From positions 1-41,215 of the forward strand of contig PBLL01000037.1 of the NCBI GenBank assembly GCA_002721755.1: a DNA stretch of 41,215 nt. The letters run 5' to 3'. Shown here piece after piece: positions 26,383-35,477 of this stretch (position 1 is the stretch's first letter; the number at the start of each line of letters is the position of its first letter). Both the position numbers and the translations under genes were made by a program. The stretch comes from Actinomycetota bacterium. GTDB taxonomy: Bacteria; Actinomycetota; Acidimicrobiia; Acidimicrobiales; MedAcidi-G1. Below the pieces are notes generated by a model. That model saw only the letters and a list, made by a program, of their open reading frames with translations. It ran no database searches and was not told the DNA's origin.

Positions 26383-28083
26383 GTGACTGCTCAGTTCATT
26401 TACACGATGCAAAAGGTAACCCGTTTTTATCCGCCGGATAGAGAGGTACTAAAAGACATTTCACTTTCTTTTTTCCCAGGAGCGAAAATCGGGGTTTTAG
26501 GCAACAATGGTTCAGGCAAATCTTCCCTACTGTCAATAATGGCGGGGATCGACCTGGACCATGACGGCGAAGCGAGACTAACTGATGGGTTTACTGTAGG
26601 AATCCTCGAACAGGAACCAGCTTTGGACCCAAATAAGGATGTTCAAGGGAATGTGATGGATGGAATAGGAGAAGCAGCCTCTCTTTTATCGCGCTATGAG
26701 GAGATTCTTTCAAGCTGGTCGGATCCAGATGCAGATTTTGAGAAATTGGGCGAACAGCAAGCCGAAATAGAACGTCTTATCGAATCCGCAGGTGCCTGGG
26801 ATCTGCAGCGGACTATCGAGATAGCTATGGACGCTCTCCGTCTTCCTGACGGTGAGACAGACGTGAATGTGTTATCGGGAGGAGAATGTCGTCGAGTGGC
26901 GCTATGCAAACTGCTTCTTTCAAAGCCAGATTTGCTGCTTTTGGACGAACCTACAAACCATTTAGATGCTGAATCTGTTTCCTGGCTTGAAAGAACTCTT
27001 CAGGAGTATTCAGGAACAGTAGTGGCCGTGACACACGACCGGTACTTTCTTGACAACGTCGCTGGTTGGATTTTGGAGCTTGACCGTGGAAGAGGAATAC
27101 CTTATGAAGGTAACTATTCAGGTTGGCTCAGCCAAAAAAGTGCGAGGCTTGAAGCCGAAGAAAAGTCTGACTCTTCGCGCAAACGAACTCTGGAAAGAGA
27201 GCTGGAATGGATACAGATGGCCCCCAAGGCGCGTCAGGCAAAAGGGAAAGCTCGTCTGGCTTCATACGACAAACTTCTGGCTGAAGCAAATGAGTCAGAG
27301 AAACGTGACGCCGAACTTCAGATACAGATACCAGCTAATACCCGTTTAGGAGATCAGGTAATCGAAGTTGAAAATCTTCATAAGGGCTTTGAAAACCGCC
27401 TATTGATTGAAGATCTCTCTTTTTCTCTTCCTCCTGCGGGGATTGTGGGAATAGTTGGAGGCAACGGGGCCGGAAAAACAACTTTATTTAGAATGTTGGT
27501 CGCTGCTTTTGAAAATTCTGACTCTGCGCGTGATATGCCTGACTCTGGTTCGATAAAAATCGGTTCAACGGTCGAACTGGGATATGTGGACCAATCAAGG
27601 GACTCTTTAGATCCCAACCGAACTGTCTATGAGGAGATAACCGGAGACAACGAGTTCATTTCAGTAGGGAACAGAGAAGTGAACGGAAGAGCTTATGTCG
27701 CGTCTTTCAATTTTCGGGGTGCTGATCAACAGAAAAAAGTTGGAGAACTTTCAGGTGGTGAAAGAAACCGTGTCCATTTGGCAAAAGTTTTAAAGACCGG
27801 AAGCAACGTTCTGCTTCTTGATGAACCCACCAACGATCTCGACGTGGACACTCTAAGGGCTCTTGAAGCAGGTCTGGAAGCATTTCCCGGTTGTGCAGTC
27901 ATCATTAGTCATGATCGCTGGTTTCTGGACAGAGTGGCTACTCATGTACTTGCATTCGAAGGAAACTCGCATGTGAGGTGGTTTGAAGGCAACTTCAGTG
28001 ACTACGAAGAAATAAGGAAAAAAGAGTTGGGTGGCGAGAGCATTCCAACGAGGATTAAATACAAGCCTTTATCGCGAGATTAA
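26383..28083 (+). CDS. ettA: ABC-F protein EttA (energy-dependent translational throttle)
   Basis: Ribosome-associated ABC-F ATPase that gates the first peptide bond according to the ATP/ADP state. The 566-residue protein opens with QFIYTMQKVTRFYPPDREVLKDI, close to E. coli EttA. It has two ABC cassettes: Walker A GNNGSGKS (40-47), signature LSGGECRR and LLLLDEPTNHLD; then GGNGAGKTT, LSGGERNRVHLAK and LLLDEPTNDLD. The C-terminus RIKYKPLSRD is the EttA ending. The start is GTG with no ribosome site. Its stop overlaps the cysC stop by three bases on the opposite strand. Confidence 0.96.
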   Translation: MTAQFIYTMQKVTRFYPPDREVLKDISLSFFPGAKIGVLGNNGSGKSSLLSIMAGIDLDHDGEARLTDGFTVGILEQEPALDPNKDVQGNVMDGIGEAASLLSRYEEILSSWSDPDADFEKLGEQQAEIERLIESAGAWDLQRTIEIAMDALRLPDGETDVNVLSGGECRRVALCKLLLSKPDLLLLDEPTNHLDAESVSWLERTLQEYSGTVVAVTHDRYFLDNVAGWILELDRGRGIPYEGNYSGWLSQKSARLEAEEKSDSSRKRTLERELEWIQMAPKARQAKGKARLASYDKLLAEANESEKRDAELQIQIPANTRLGDQVIEVENLHKGFENRLLIEDLSFSLPPAGIVGIVGGNGAGKTTLFRMLVAAFENSDSARDMPDSGSIKIGSTVELGYVDQSRDSLDPNRTVYEEITGDNEFISVGNREVNGRAYVASFNFRGADQQKKVGELSGGERNRVHLAKVLKTGSNVLLLDEPTNDLDVDTLRALEAGLEAFPGCAVIISHDRWFLDRVATHVLAFEGNSHVRWFEGNFSDYEEIRKKELGGESIPTRIKYKPLSRD

Positions 28084-28682
28084 ATTTCTATTTCTAGAAG
28101 CTTCACGATTGATCTGGCGCAAACTTCAGGAGAGCCACTCTCAGGAGTCAATGTCAAATCCGGTCTTTCGGGTGATTCGTAAGGGTCATCTATTCCTGTA
28201 AAACCTTTGATCTCGCCTGATCTAGCTTTTTTGTATAGGCCTTTCGGATCACGCTCCTCACATATCTCGATGGGGGTATCCACAAAGATTTCAAAAAATC
28301 TTGACCCGGATCGTTTATGAAGCTCCCTCGCCCGTTGACGGTCATCTCGGTATGGACTGATTAGAGGAACTAGAGCTATTAGACCTGCGTCAGCGAAAAG
28401 ATTTGCCACTTCTGAAACTCTCCGAACGTTTTCATGGCGATCCTCAGCACTGAACTTCAGGTCTTCGTTAAGCCCAAACCTCAGATTGTCCCCATCTAAG
28501 AGATACGCAGGATAGCCAGATGCAACAATTAGCTTTTCTGTCGCTGCAGCAACAGAAGACTTTCCTGACCCTGAAAGACCCGTAAACCAGATAGTTGCAC
28601 CCTCGTAACCGAGAGAAGAGCGCCTTTCCTCTCTGCTCAAATTATTGTCGTACCAGGTTAGGTTCGTGTTTTTTTCAGACAT
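28080..28682 (-). CDS. cysC: Adenylylsulfate kinase
   Basis: Phosphorylates APS to PAPS in sulfate activation. The 200-residue protein has P-loop GLSGSGKS (35-42), the LLDGDNLRFGLN block, ISPYRDDRQRAR and FVDTPIEICEERDPKGLYKKAR, all conserved in CysC. It is separate from CysN, unlike the fused CysNC of mycobacteria. The ATG lies one base after the cysN stop. Whether PAPS goes to reduction or to sulfotransferases cannot be decided, since no cysH or sulfotransferase is in view. Confidence 0.96.
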   Translation of the reverse strand: MSEKNTNLTWYDNNLSREERRSSLGYEGATIWFTGLSGSGKSSVAAATEKLIVASGYPAYLLDGDNLRFGLNEDLKFSAEDRHENVRRVSEVANLFADAGLIALVPLISPYRDDRQRARELHKRSGSRFFEIFVDTPIEICEERDPKGLYKKARSGEIKGFTGIDDPYESPERPDLTLTPESGSPEVCARSIVKLLEIEI

Positions 28683-28683
28683 G

Positions 28684-29937
28684 TCAACCTGAACCGACGA
28701 TTATGCCAGCTGCAACAGTCGCATTTGTAACTTCGTCAATAAGTATGAAAGATCCCGTGTTACGGTTTCTCCTGTACTCATCAAAGAACAGAGGCTGAGT
28801 GCTCCTTAAGGAAACTCTTCCTATTTCGTTTAGTTTTAGGGAATCCGGCTTTTCATCACGGTGCAGAGTATTCACATCGATCCGGTACTGTATGTCGGTT
28901 GCTAACACGCGACATGATTTGGTTGTGTGTTTCAAAGCTAGTTTCATTCTGGGGACGAGTGCAGAAGATTCTGACATCCAGCAAATCATCGCTTGTAAAT
29001 CCTGACCAACAGATGGTTGGTTATTTGGACGACAGATCATGTCACCGCGTGAGATGTCTATGTCGCTGGTAAGTCTGATTGTCACCGACATCGGTCCGAA
29101 AGCTTCAGAAATTGGACCTTCATATGAATCTATTGAGGCTACTGTTGAGGTGAAACCACTAGGTAGAACTGCTACCTCATCGCCAGGTTTGAAAACACCA
29201 CCAGCTATCGTTCCTGCATACCCGCGATAATCATGGTGTTCTTCGTTTTGGGGTCGGATTACATATTGAACTGGAAAACGCGCGTCTATATGGTTCCGGT
29301 CGCTGGCAATATGGACTTCTTCAAGGTGATGTAGTAGTGATGATCCCTTGTACCAGGCCATTTTTTCGGACCTTTCCACCACGTTGTCTCCATGCAAAGC
29401 CGATATTGGTATGAATGAGAGGTCTGGGATATCGAGTTTCATAGCAAAATTTCTGAATTCTTCTTTGACTTCGTTGAATGCTTTCTCGTCGTAGTCAATT
29501 AAGTCCATCTTGTTTACACATACGACCAAGTGGGGAATTCGTAATAAAGAAGCTATGAAGGCATGTCGTCTGGACTGTTCAACTACTCCGTGTCGTGCAT
29601 CTACCAAAACTAGGACAAGATCAGCTGTGGACGCTCCAGTGACCATGTTACGTGTGTATTGGATGTGACCTGGTGTGTCAGCAATTATGAACTTTCTCTT
29701 AGGTGTTGCGAAATAGCGATAGGCAACGTCGATAGTAATTCCTTGTTCGCGTTCTGCTCTCAGGCCATCAGTTAGCAGAGCAAGGTTTGTGTATTCATTT
29801 CCCATCTGTTGTGAAGTTGCTTCGACAGATTCAAGTTGGTCTTGGAAAATTGATTTTGTGTCATACAGAAGTCTTCCTATGAGTGTGGACTTCCCATCAT
29901 CAACGCTTCCCGCTGTTGCAAAACGAAGGAACTCCAT
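28684..29937 (-). CDS. cysN: Sulfate adenylyltransferase subunit 1 (GTPase)
   Basis: GTPase subunit that drives APS formation with CysD. The 417-residue EF-Tu-like protein has GSVDDGKST (G1), DTPGHIQYTRNM (G3) and NKMDLI (G4), followed by two beta-barrel domains. It lacks a C-terminal APS kinase domain, which is encoded separately by cysC. ATG shares one base with the cysD TGA (TGATG), so translation is coupled. Confidence 0.97.
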   Translation of the reverse strand: MEFLRFATAGSVDDGKSTLIGRLLYDTKSIFQDQLESVEATSQQMGNEYTNLALLTDGLRAEREQGITIDVAYRYFATPKRKFIIADTPGHIQYTRNMVTGASTADLVLVLVDARHGVVEQSRRHAFIASLLRIPHLVVCVNKMDLIDYDEKAFNEVKEEFRNFAMKLDIPDLSFIPISALHGDNVVERSEKMAWYKGSSLLHHLEEVHIASDRNHIDARFPVQYVIRPQNEEHHDYRGYAGTIAGGVFKPGDEVAVLPSGFTSTVASIDSYEGPISEAFGPMSVTIRLTSDIDISRGDMICRPNNQPSVGQDLQAMICWMSESSALVPRMKLALKHTTKSCRVLATDIQYRIDVNTLHRDEKPDSLKLNEIGRVSLRSTQPLFFDEYRRNRNTGSFILIDEVTNATVAAGIIVGSG

Positions 29938-30851
29938 CAGAAGTATCCTTCTTTTTTGCGATCCTCCATAGCGGCTTCCGAAACTCGGTCATCTGCTCGG
30001 GTGGCACCTCTTTCCGTAATACGAGTTGCAGAAATTTCTTCAATTATTTGTTTAAGATTTTCAGCTTCTGATTCCACGGCTCCCGTGCAACTCATGTCCC
30101 CCACTGTGCGGTATCGAATTTTTCGTCTTACAAGTTCCTCATCCTCGGAACGCTTTACGAATTCTGAATCTGCTAAAAGCATCCCATCACGCAAAAAAAC
30201 ATCTCTTTCATGCGCGAAATAAACACTAGGAATCTCTATTTCCTCTCGTTCGATATATTGCCAAACATCTAACTCCGTCCAGTTGGAAATTGGAAACACA
30301 CGAATATGTTCACCCTGTCCAATTTTTCCGTTATACAAGTTCCATAATTCAGGACGTTGATTTTTTGGATCCCATTGACCAAATTCATCTCGAAATGAAT
30401 AAAACCTTTCTTTGGCTCTTGCTTTTTCCTCATCTCGACGAGCTCCACCAAATAATGCATCAAAATTGTTTTCCTCTATGGAGTCGAGCAGAGTGGTGGT
30501 TTGCAAACGGTTTCGGCTCGCCCTTGGTCCTTTCTCTTCGGTAACCCGACCTTCATCTATTGATTTTTGAACTGAAGCTACAACCAACCTGGCTTCTAGT
30601 TCCTTCACTCTGCGGTCACGAAATACAAGTACTTCGGGAAAATTATGACCCGTATCAACGTGCAAAACGGGAAAAGGCAATCTGGCTGGCCAGAAAGCTT
30701 TGGTTGCCAGATGAAGCATCACTATTGAATCCTTGCCACCTGAAAACATCAAACATGGTCGCTCAAACTCTGAGGCTACTTCACGAAAAATGTGTATAGC
30801 CTCAGATTCTAATTGATCCAGATGATTTAGTTCGTATGTGGTAATACTCAT
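29937..30851 (-). CDS. cysD: Sulfate adenylyltransferase subunit 2
   Basis: ATP-sulfurylase catalytic subunit forming APS from sulfate and ATP. The PP-loop SGGKDS is at residues 37-42 of the chosen frame, followed by HVDTGHNFPE and the C-terminal RKKEGYF ending typical of CysD. I chose ATG at 30851 (304 aa) because GGAAG lies 7 bases upstream and the start matches known CysD proteins. An in-frame GTG at 30890 would sit almost on the -10 hexamer and is unlikely. It is first of the cysDNC operon and divergent from cysQ. Confidence 0.96.
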   Translation of the reverse strand: MSITTYELNHLDQLESEAIHIFREVASEFERPCLMFSGGKDSIVMLHLATKAFWPARLPFPVLHVDTGHNFPEVLVFRDRRVKELEARLVVASVQKSIDEGRVTEEKGPRASRNRLQTTTLLDSIEENNFDALFGGARRDEEKARAKERFYSFRDEFGQWDPKNQRPELWNLYNGKIGQGEHIRVFPISNWTELDVWQYIEREEIEIPSVYFAHERDVFLRDGMLLADSEFVKRSEDEELVRRKIRYRTVGDMSCTGAVESEAENLKQIIEEISATRITERGATRADDRVSEAAMEDRKKEGYF

Positions 30852-30888
30852 TTGATTTCTTCCAGCAATACGTAAATTCTTGTACACC

Positions 30889-30894
30889 ATGCTA
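30889..30894 (-). promoter_or_regulatory. Candidate -10 hexamer of cysDNC
   Basis: TAGCAT on the minus strand, with GTGACC 18 bases further upstream as a possible -35. The predicted transcript start gives a leader of about 30 bases before the cysD ATG at 30851. Confidence 0.45.
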
Positions 30895-30906
30895 ACCCTG
30901 TCCTCC

Positions 30907-30912
30907 TAAGAT
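30907..30912 (+). promoter_or_regulatory. Candidate -10 hexamer of the cysQ operon (leaderless)
   Basis: TAAGAT with 8 bases to the TTG start of cysQ at 30921, in the 69-base divergent region with cysD. The two opposing promoters would overlap within about 25 bases. Confidence 0.4.
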
Positions 30913-30920
30913 GGTCACTC

Positions 30921-31682
30921 TTGAAGGCAAACAATGAAGACCATGATCTCGCGGAAGATCTAGCTACACGAGCAGGACTTTTACTGCTCGAAGAAAGAAA
31001 GCTCGCGCAAGATCTTGATAGTGAATCCTTGAAACGACTAGGTGATCAGAAATCTCATAGTTTCATTATGAATGAACTTGCATTATCAAGACCCGAAGAT
31101 GGTGTTCTCTCGGAAGAGGGATCTCCAAATCCGGTTCATCCAAGTCGACACACGTCAAGAAGGGTATGGATTGTAGACCCGCTGGATGGAACCAGAGAGT
31201 TTGGTGAACCACCTCGAGATGACTGGGCTGTGCATGTAGCTCTAGCCGTTGACGGATTTCCGATAGTCGGAGCAGTAGCTATCCCTGAGTTGGATCTGAC
31301 TTTTTCGACCCGTAATGGTTTTTCCGAACAGATCAAAGCGACCAAAGAGGGAGAAATTCGAATAGCTGTAAGCAGATCACGGCCGCCTTCTGAAGCTTCT
31401 CTGATCGTGGACAGTTTTGGAGGGACTTTGGTTGAGATGGGGTCAGCTGGGGCGAAAGCAATGGCTGTGGTGCGGGGTGCGGTCGATATGTATATTCATT
31501 CTGGTGGTCAATATGAGTGGGATAATTGTGCTCCGGCTGCTGTAGCTACTGCAGCCGGACTCCATGTATCTAGACTCGATGGTTCTGATTTGACCTACAA
31601 CAATCCGGATCCATGGCTCCCAGATCTTTTAATATGCACTCCTGATTTGGCTTTACCAGCTTTAGAGATTTTGAATAGTTAG
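30921..31682 (+). CDS. cysQ: CysQ-like 3'-phosphoadenosine 5'-phosphate phosphatase
   Basis: Lithium-sensitive inositol-phosphatase-fold enzyme that removes the 3' phosphate of PAP/PAPS and keeps sulfate assimilation running. The 253-residue protein has metal motif [20 protein letters not shown] (about 86-105) and C-terminal [16 protein letters not shown]. The first residues [13 protein letters not shown] match actinobacterial CysQ. The start is TTG, apparently leaderless. Being divergent from cysDNC supports the PAP/PAPS role over a generic inositol phosphatase. It is followed by nucS after four bases. Confidence 0.9.
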   Translation: MKANNEDHDLAEDLATRAGLLLLEERKLAQDLDSESLKRLGDQKSHSFIMNELALSRPEDGVLSEEGSPNPVHPSRHTSRRVWIVDPLDGTREFGEPPRDDWAVHVALAVDGFPIVGAVAIPELDLTFSTRNGFSEQIKATKEGEIRIAVSRSRPPSEASLIVDSFGGTLVEMGSAGAKAMAVVRGAVDMYIHSGGQYEWDNCAPAAVATAAGLHVSRLDGSDLTYNNPDPWLPDLLICTPDLALPALEILNS

Positions 31683-31686
31683 TTTT

Positions 31687-32346
31687 ATGCGTCTAGTTAT
31701 TGCTCGTTGCACAGTTGATTATGAAGGTCGACTTACTGCGCATCTCCCTGAGTCGACTCGACTGATTATGGTCAAGTCGGATGGGTGCGTGGCAATTCAT
31801 GCTGATGGAGGCGCTTACAAGCCTTTGAATTGGATGAACGCACCAAATACTCTCATCGAAGAGGAGGATGTTTGGCGGGTTTCAAATCCGAAAGGAGAAA
31901 TACTTACCATCACCCTGCACGAGGTCTTTAGCGATTTCTCTCAAGAAATGGGCGTTGACCCTGGCTTACAAAAAGATGGTGTTGAAGCTCATATTCAAGA
32001 GCTTTTAGCGGATGACCCTTCTTTTTTAATGGAAGGACTTGAACTGGTTAAACGTGAATATCCAACCGATTTAGGTCCTGTTGATCTTTTGTGTCGCACT
32101 TCAAAAGGTGAAACAATCGCTGTGGAAATTAAACGAAGGGGTGAAATAGACGGTGTGGAGCAGCTAACTAGGTATCTGGAATTTTTGAATCGGGATCCTT
32201 TGATCAAACCTGTTAAGGGTATTTTTGCCGCTCAGGAGATTCGTCCGCAAGCAAAAGTATTAGCTGAAGACCGAGGGATTAAGTGTGTGGTTGTCGACTA
32301 TGACGAGATTCGCGGAATCGAATCGAACCATTTGAGACTTTTCTAA
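31687..32346 (+). CDS. nucS: Mismatch-specific endonuclease NucS/EndoMS
   Basis: Endonuclease that cuts both strands at mismatches in the non-canonical mismatch repair of actinobacteria and archaea. It is 219 aa, with an N-terminal DNA-binding half and a C-terminal nuclease with Asp133 (GPVDLLC) and Glu147-x-Lys149 ([13 protein letters not shown]). The C-terminal end LRLF fits a beta-clamp contact. It is probably cotranscribed with cysQ and shares one base with the next gene (TAATG). Confidence 0.96.
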   Translation: MRLVIARCTVDYEGRLTAHLPESTRLIMVKSDGCVAIHADGGAYKPLNWMNAPNTLIEEEDVWRVSNPKGEILTITLHEVFSDFSQEMGVDPGLQKDGVEAHIQELLADDPSFLMEGLELVKREYPTDLGPVDLLCRTSKGETIAVEIKRRGEIDGVEQLTRYLEFLNRDPLIKPVKGIFAAQEIRPQAKVLAEDRGIKCVVVDYDEIRGIESNHLRLF

Positions 32347-33554
32347 TGTTTTACGATGTTGTAGTGGTCGGAGCTGGACCCGCTGGTTCATCGGCTGCCT
32401 GCACTGTCGCTAGACAGGGTCGATCCGTTCTTATGATTGATAAGTCCGAATTCCCTCGTGATAAATGCTGTGGAGATGGTTTGACAACCATGGCGCTCAG
32501 ATTGAGCGAAAAACTTGGTTTAGATATCGGAAATTTGGACAATCTGGAAATAGTCGATGAAGCATTAGTTCACTTTCCTTATGGACGCAAAGAATCTTTT
32601 CCTCTGCCCGGTGAAGGCATCTACGCGGCGATTGCACCTAGGGCAGAATATGACCTCGCTCTAGTTGATCTAGCTCGTGGATTGAACACTGAAGTTAGTT
32701 TAGGTCACAAGTTTTCTTCAATCAGATTTGAAGAAGATAAAACATTTTTAGAAATCGAAGGCATAGGTGAAGTGGCAACTTCTTTTGTCATCGCTGCTGA
32801 TGGTGCGTGGTCGCCTGTACGCCGGGCACTGAATTTGGATGAAAATCCAAATAGAGGAGAATGGCTCGCTTTCAGGCAGTATGTTTCTGGCATTTCTTCA
32901 GAAAATAACAAGTTGCATGTTTGGTTCGAAAAAGATCTTCTACCTGGATACGCGTGGAGTTTCCCTCTCCCGAATGGGAGAGCAAATGTTGGTTTCGGCG
33001 TTTTAAAATCTCAAAATTATTCAGCATCTGAAATAGCAGATCTGGCTCGTTCTCTGTTCGAGAGGAAATCTGTTTCTGAAACTCTTGGTGGAAATCTGGA
33101 ATTAGAGGGTCGACAGACTGCTTGGCCGATTCCTGCCAGAGTTAACAAAAAGAAGCTTGCTTACGAGTCTGTTATTTTTATCGGTGATGCCGCAGCTTCT
33201 ACAGATATTCTCACAGGGGAAGGAATAGGTCAGGCGCTGTTAACAGGGATCCTCGCTGGTAAGGCAATTCAATCTTCAAATGACCCTAAAGCTGTTGTAG
33301 CTGAGTATGAAAATTCAGTTAAACGACATCTATTTGCAGACCACCGGATGTCTGTCATTCTGCAGTCGATCTTGTCTCGTCCTACCGGCGCAGAATTTGC
33401 TCTTCGTTCAGCCGCTCAAACCACTTGGACTAAACGCAATTTTGCCCGTTGGATGTTTGAGGATTACCCAAGAGCCCTTTTGTTTACACCAAAAAGATGG
33501 AAAAAGGGAGTTTTTGATTCTGAAGGCGCCTACAACCGTAAACTGGACTTATGA
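32346..33554 (+). CDS. Geranylgeranyl reductase-family FAD oxidoreductase
   Basis: A 402-residue flavoprotein with the FAD-binding motif VVGAGPAGSSAA (7-18), the KCCGDGL segment (about 41-47), and the second FAD motif FIGDAAASTDILTGEGIGQAL (about 277-297). The family saturates polyprenyl chains of lipids or menaquinone (MenJ-type), but the substrate here is not certain. Its ATG overlaps the nucS stop and its end overlaps the PAP2 gene, so the three are tightly coupled. A neighbouring lipid-phosphate phosphatase fits an isoprenoid role. Confidence 0.88.
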   Translation: MFYDVVVVGAGPAGSSAACTVARQGRSVLMIDKSEFPRDKCCGDGLTTMALRLSEKLGLDIGNLDNLEIVDEALVHFPYGRKESFPLPGEGIYAAIAPRAEYDLALVDLARGLNTEVSLGHKFSSIRFEEDKTFLEIEGIGEVATSFVIAADGAWSPVRRALNLDENPNRGEWLAFRQYVSGISSENNKLHVWFEKDLLPGYAWSFPLPNGRANVGFGVLKSQNYSASEIADLARSLFERKSVSETLGGNLELEGRQTAWPIPARVNKKKLAYESVIFIGDAAASTDILTGEGIGQALLTGILAGKAIQSSNDPKAVVAEYENSVKRHLFADHRMSVILQSILSRPTGAEFALRSAAQTTWTKRNFARWMFEDYPRALLFTPKRWKKGVFDSEGAYNRKLDL

Positions 33555-34159
33555 GCATTTCAGAGGAAAGAAACCTGATTCCTTTCCCTATCAATTCTGA
33601 CTTTGAGGACACCGAGCCGGCCACTGATCATCCTCTAGGTCCAGCTTTTGCTGCTTTCGACGAAAAGATTGACCTTGCTTGGGAACGTTTTCGTGGAAAT
33701 CCGATCCTTGACAAAACCTTTTATCTGGCTAGTGAGTTAGCTGATTTTAGTGTTCTTTGGCACATAATGGGGCTATCAAGAGGTCTGAGCGGCGGCAAAA
33801 CACAAATTGAGGCTGTTCGTTTGTCAGCAGCACTGATCGCAGAGTCAGGAATTGTCAACGGTATTTTAAAATCTCTGTTCCGTCGGGAGAGACCAGAGCA
33901 TGAGGAAGAAAGACCTCATGGATTGCGGCAACCGGTAACTTCTAGCTTTCCGTCTGGACATGCTTCCGCAGCTGTTCTCGCAGCAACCCTTCTCTCAGAA
34001 CGTTCCAAATTCAAACCTCTCTGGTATGGATTAGCTGGAATTGTTGCCACGTCAAGAATCCATGTGAGGATTCATCACGCGAGCGATGTAATTGCGGGAG
34101 CAATTGTGGGACTTGGGCTCAGCCGTGTTGTTAAAAAGTTTTTCCCTCTAACTAAGTGA
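33551..34159 (+). CDS. PAP2-family membrane phosphatase
   Basis: Lipid phosphate phosphatase of 202 aa. The three-part signature is complete: Lys107...Arg114-Pro115 (KSLFRRERP), FPSGHAS (133-139) and SRIHVRIHHASD (168-179). Several hydrophobic segments place it in the membrane. It would dephosphorylate phosphatidic acid or polyprenyl pyrophosphate; the latter fits the geranylgeranyl reductase-like neighbour. ATG overlaps that gene's stop by four bases (ATGA). Confidence 0.92.
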   Translation: MSISEERNLIPFPINSDFEDTEPATDHPLGPAFAAFDEKIDLAWERFRGNPILDKTFYLASELADFSVLWHIMGLSRGLSGGKTQIEAVRLSAALIAESGIVNGILKSLFRRERPEHEEERPHGLRQPVTSSFPSGHASAAVLAATLLSERSKFKPLWYGLAGIVATSRIHVRIHHASDVIAGAIVGLGLSRVVKKFFPLTK

Positions 34160-34168
34160 TCTAATTTA

Positions 34169-34360
34169 TCAGTTCTGGGAAACTGACTCCAGTTGGTTTT
34201 CTCCAGAGTCAAGCACTAACCGTAGGTCAAGAAGAAGATCTGCAACTTCTGAAGCAGCAATCATCTGGCGGCTTTTGGTGTCTCCAAGACCGCGATCAAT
34301 TATCGCTCTTATCTCATCGATCATCTCTTCTGTGCTGCTGCTCTGTAGTGTCTCTGTCAT
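34169..34360 (-). CDS. Small acidic protein of unknown function
   Basis: A 63-residue acidic protein with predicted helices (EEMIDEIRAIIDRG, about 11-24; EVADLLLDLRLVL, about 38-50). No known motif. ATG has AGAGG nine bases upstream and a TAAGGT -10-like element sits at 34408-34413, which support expression. It ends 10 bases from the convergent PAP2 stop. I do not recognise it. Confidence 0.62.
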   Translation of the reverse strand: MTETLQSSSTEEMIDEIRAIIDRGLGDTKSRQMIAASEVADLLLDLRLVLDSGENQLESVSQN

Positions 34361-34407
34361 TTAGTTTTCCTCTACGGATGTTCTACTTTAACTTAACTTA
34401 TTTTCAT

Positions 34408-34413
34408 ACCTTA
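34408..34413 (-). promoter_or_regulatory. Candidate -10 hexamer of the 63-residue protein gene
   Basis: TAAGGT on the minus strand in the 78-base gap after the LLM oxidoreductase gene. Weak evidence; the -35 is not clear. Confidence 0.28.
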
Positions 34414-34438
34414 CGCTGAATGTTAGACGTAAACACCT

Positions 34439-35416
34439 TCATTTATTAATCGGAGCCAAATCTCTTACAGATTGTATGACATCATCTCCTGTAAGAGGCA
34501 TTATCGCAAGTGCTGGACAAGTTACCCCAGCTTCAACATATCTTTGGATATGTTCTCGACACTGATCAGGTGTCCCATTTACTATCAATTCATCAACCAG
34601 ATGGTCTGGGATTTTTTCTAAAGCTCCTTTACGGTCTCCTGAGTCCCACTGCTCCCAGTGTTCTGACAATATTTCTTCCCTGCCGAGCCATTTGTGGAAG
34701 GCCTTGTATACCGGAACGTTCAAGTAAGCAGCCATAGCAAACTTTCCCGCCGCTAGAACCTGGTCTTTCTTATCACTTGGACAAACAAAAATTCTGGCAA
34801 CTAACTCTTTGTCAGGACCTTCATTATTCACAATTTCAGCTACTCGTGCAGCGTCATCTACAGACAGCCAGTTTATTATGGCACCATCGGCCTCTCGACC
34901 GGCTAAACGCAACATCCCTTCTCGCAAAGCTGCAAGTAACACTGGGGGCTGTACTTCAGGCACCCTCGCTAAACGAAAACCCGAAATTTCAAAAGTTTCG
35001 AATTTTTCCGAAATCTTTTCTCCTGTAAGAGCTCTGCGAAGAAACCGAATAGTGTCTCTGGCTTTTAAATATGGATCCTCGAATGGTATCCCGTTCCAAC
35101 GTTCGACAATAACGTCAGAAGATGTGCCTATACCGAGAACGAATTTGCCTGGCGCTGCGCAAGCCATTGAAGCCGCGCTTTGGGCCATTAGTGCTGGTCC
35201 TCGTGTGAAAGCTGGCAAAATCGCTGTACCAAGTCTCAGTTCTGGAGCCCAGGCAGCTGCGAGTGCCAAAGGAGTTAAGCCGTCAGTGTCATTAGCTTCT
35301 GAGGACCAAACATCTGTATAACCCAAATCAACCAACTCTCTGAAAACCTCTTTATGGTCGTCTAAACGATCTGGCAATGGAATCGTCATTCCATAGCGTG
35401 ATTTCTGTTTAACCAT
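34439..35416 (-). CDS. LLM-class (probably F420-dependent) oxidoreductase
   Basis: A 325-residue luciferase-like TIM-barrel enzyme. The opening YGMTIPLPDRLDDHKEVFRELVDLGYTDVWSSEAND, LRLGTAILPAFTRGP and FVLGIGTSSDVIVERWNG are typical of the F420-dependent branch common in actinobacteria. The substrate is unknown, and FMN cannot be excluded as cofactor. ATG has AGAGG upstream. It is divergent from the 58-residue micro-ORF. Confidence 0.88.
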   Translation of the reverse strand: MVKQKSRYGMTIPLPDRLDDHKEVFRELVDLGYTDVWSSEANDTDGLTPLALAAAWAPELRLGTAILPAFTRGPALMAQSAASMACAAPGKFVLGIGTSSDVIVERWNGIPFEDPYLKARDTIRFLRRALTGEKISEKFETFEISGFRLARVPEVQPPVLLAALREGMLRLAGREADGAIINWLSVDDAARVAEIVNNEGPDKELVARIFVCPSDKKDQVLAAGKFAMAAYLNVPVYKAFHKWLGREEILSEHWEQWDSGDRKGALEKIPDHLVDELIVNGTPDQCREHIQRYVEAGVTCPALAIMPLTGDDVIQSVRDLAPINK

Positions 35417-35477
35417 GTTTAACCTCTGTTTGTTGGGGATTTAAAAGCTGTCACACCTTGCTGCAACAATTAATAAT

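Noticed and set aside
34169-34186. TCAGTT-N6-AACTGA hairpin as a terminator of the PAP2 or small-protein gene
   Set aside because: Short arms, no T run on either strand, and it overlaps the coding end of the 63-residue gene.
34809-35321. 170-codon plus-strand open frame opposite the LLM oxidoreductase
   Set aside because: Mirror of a well-supported gene, with no domain, no ribosome site and shadow-like composition.
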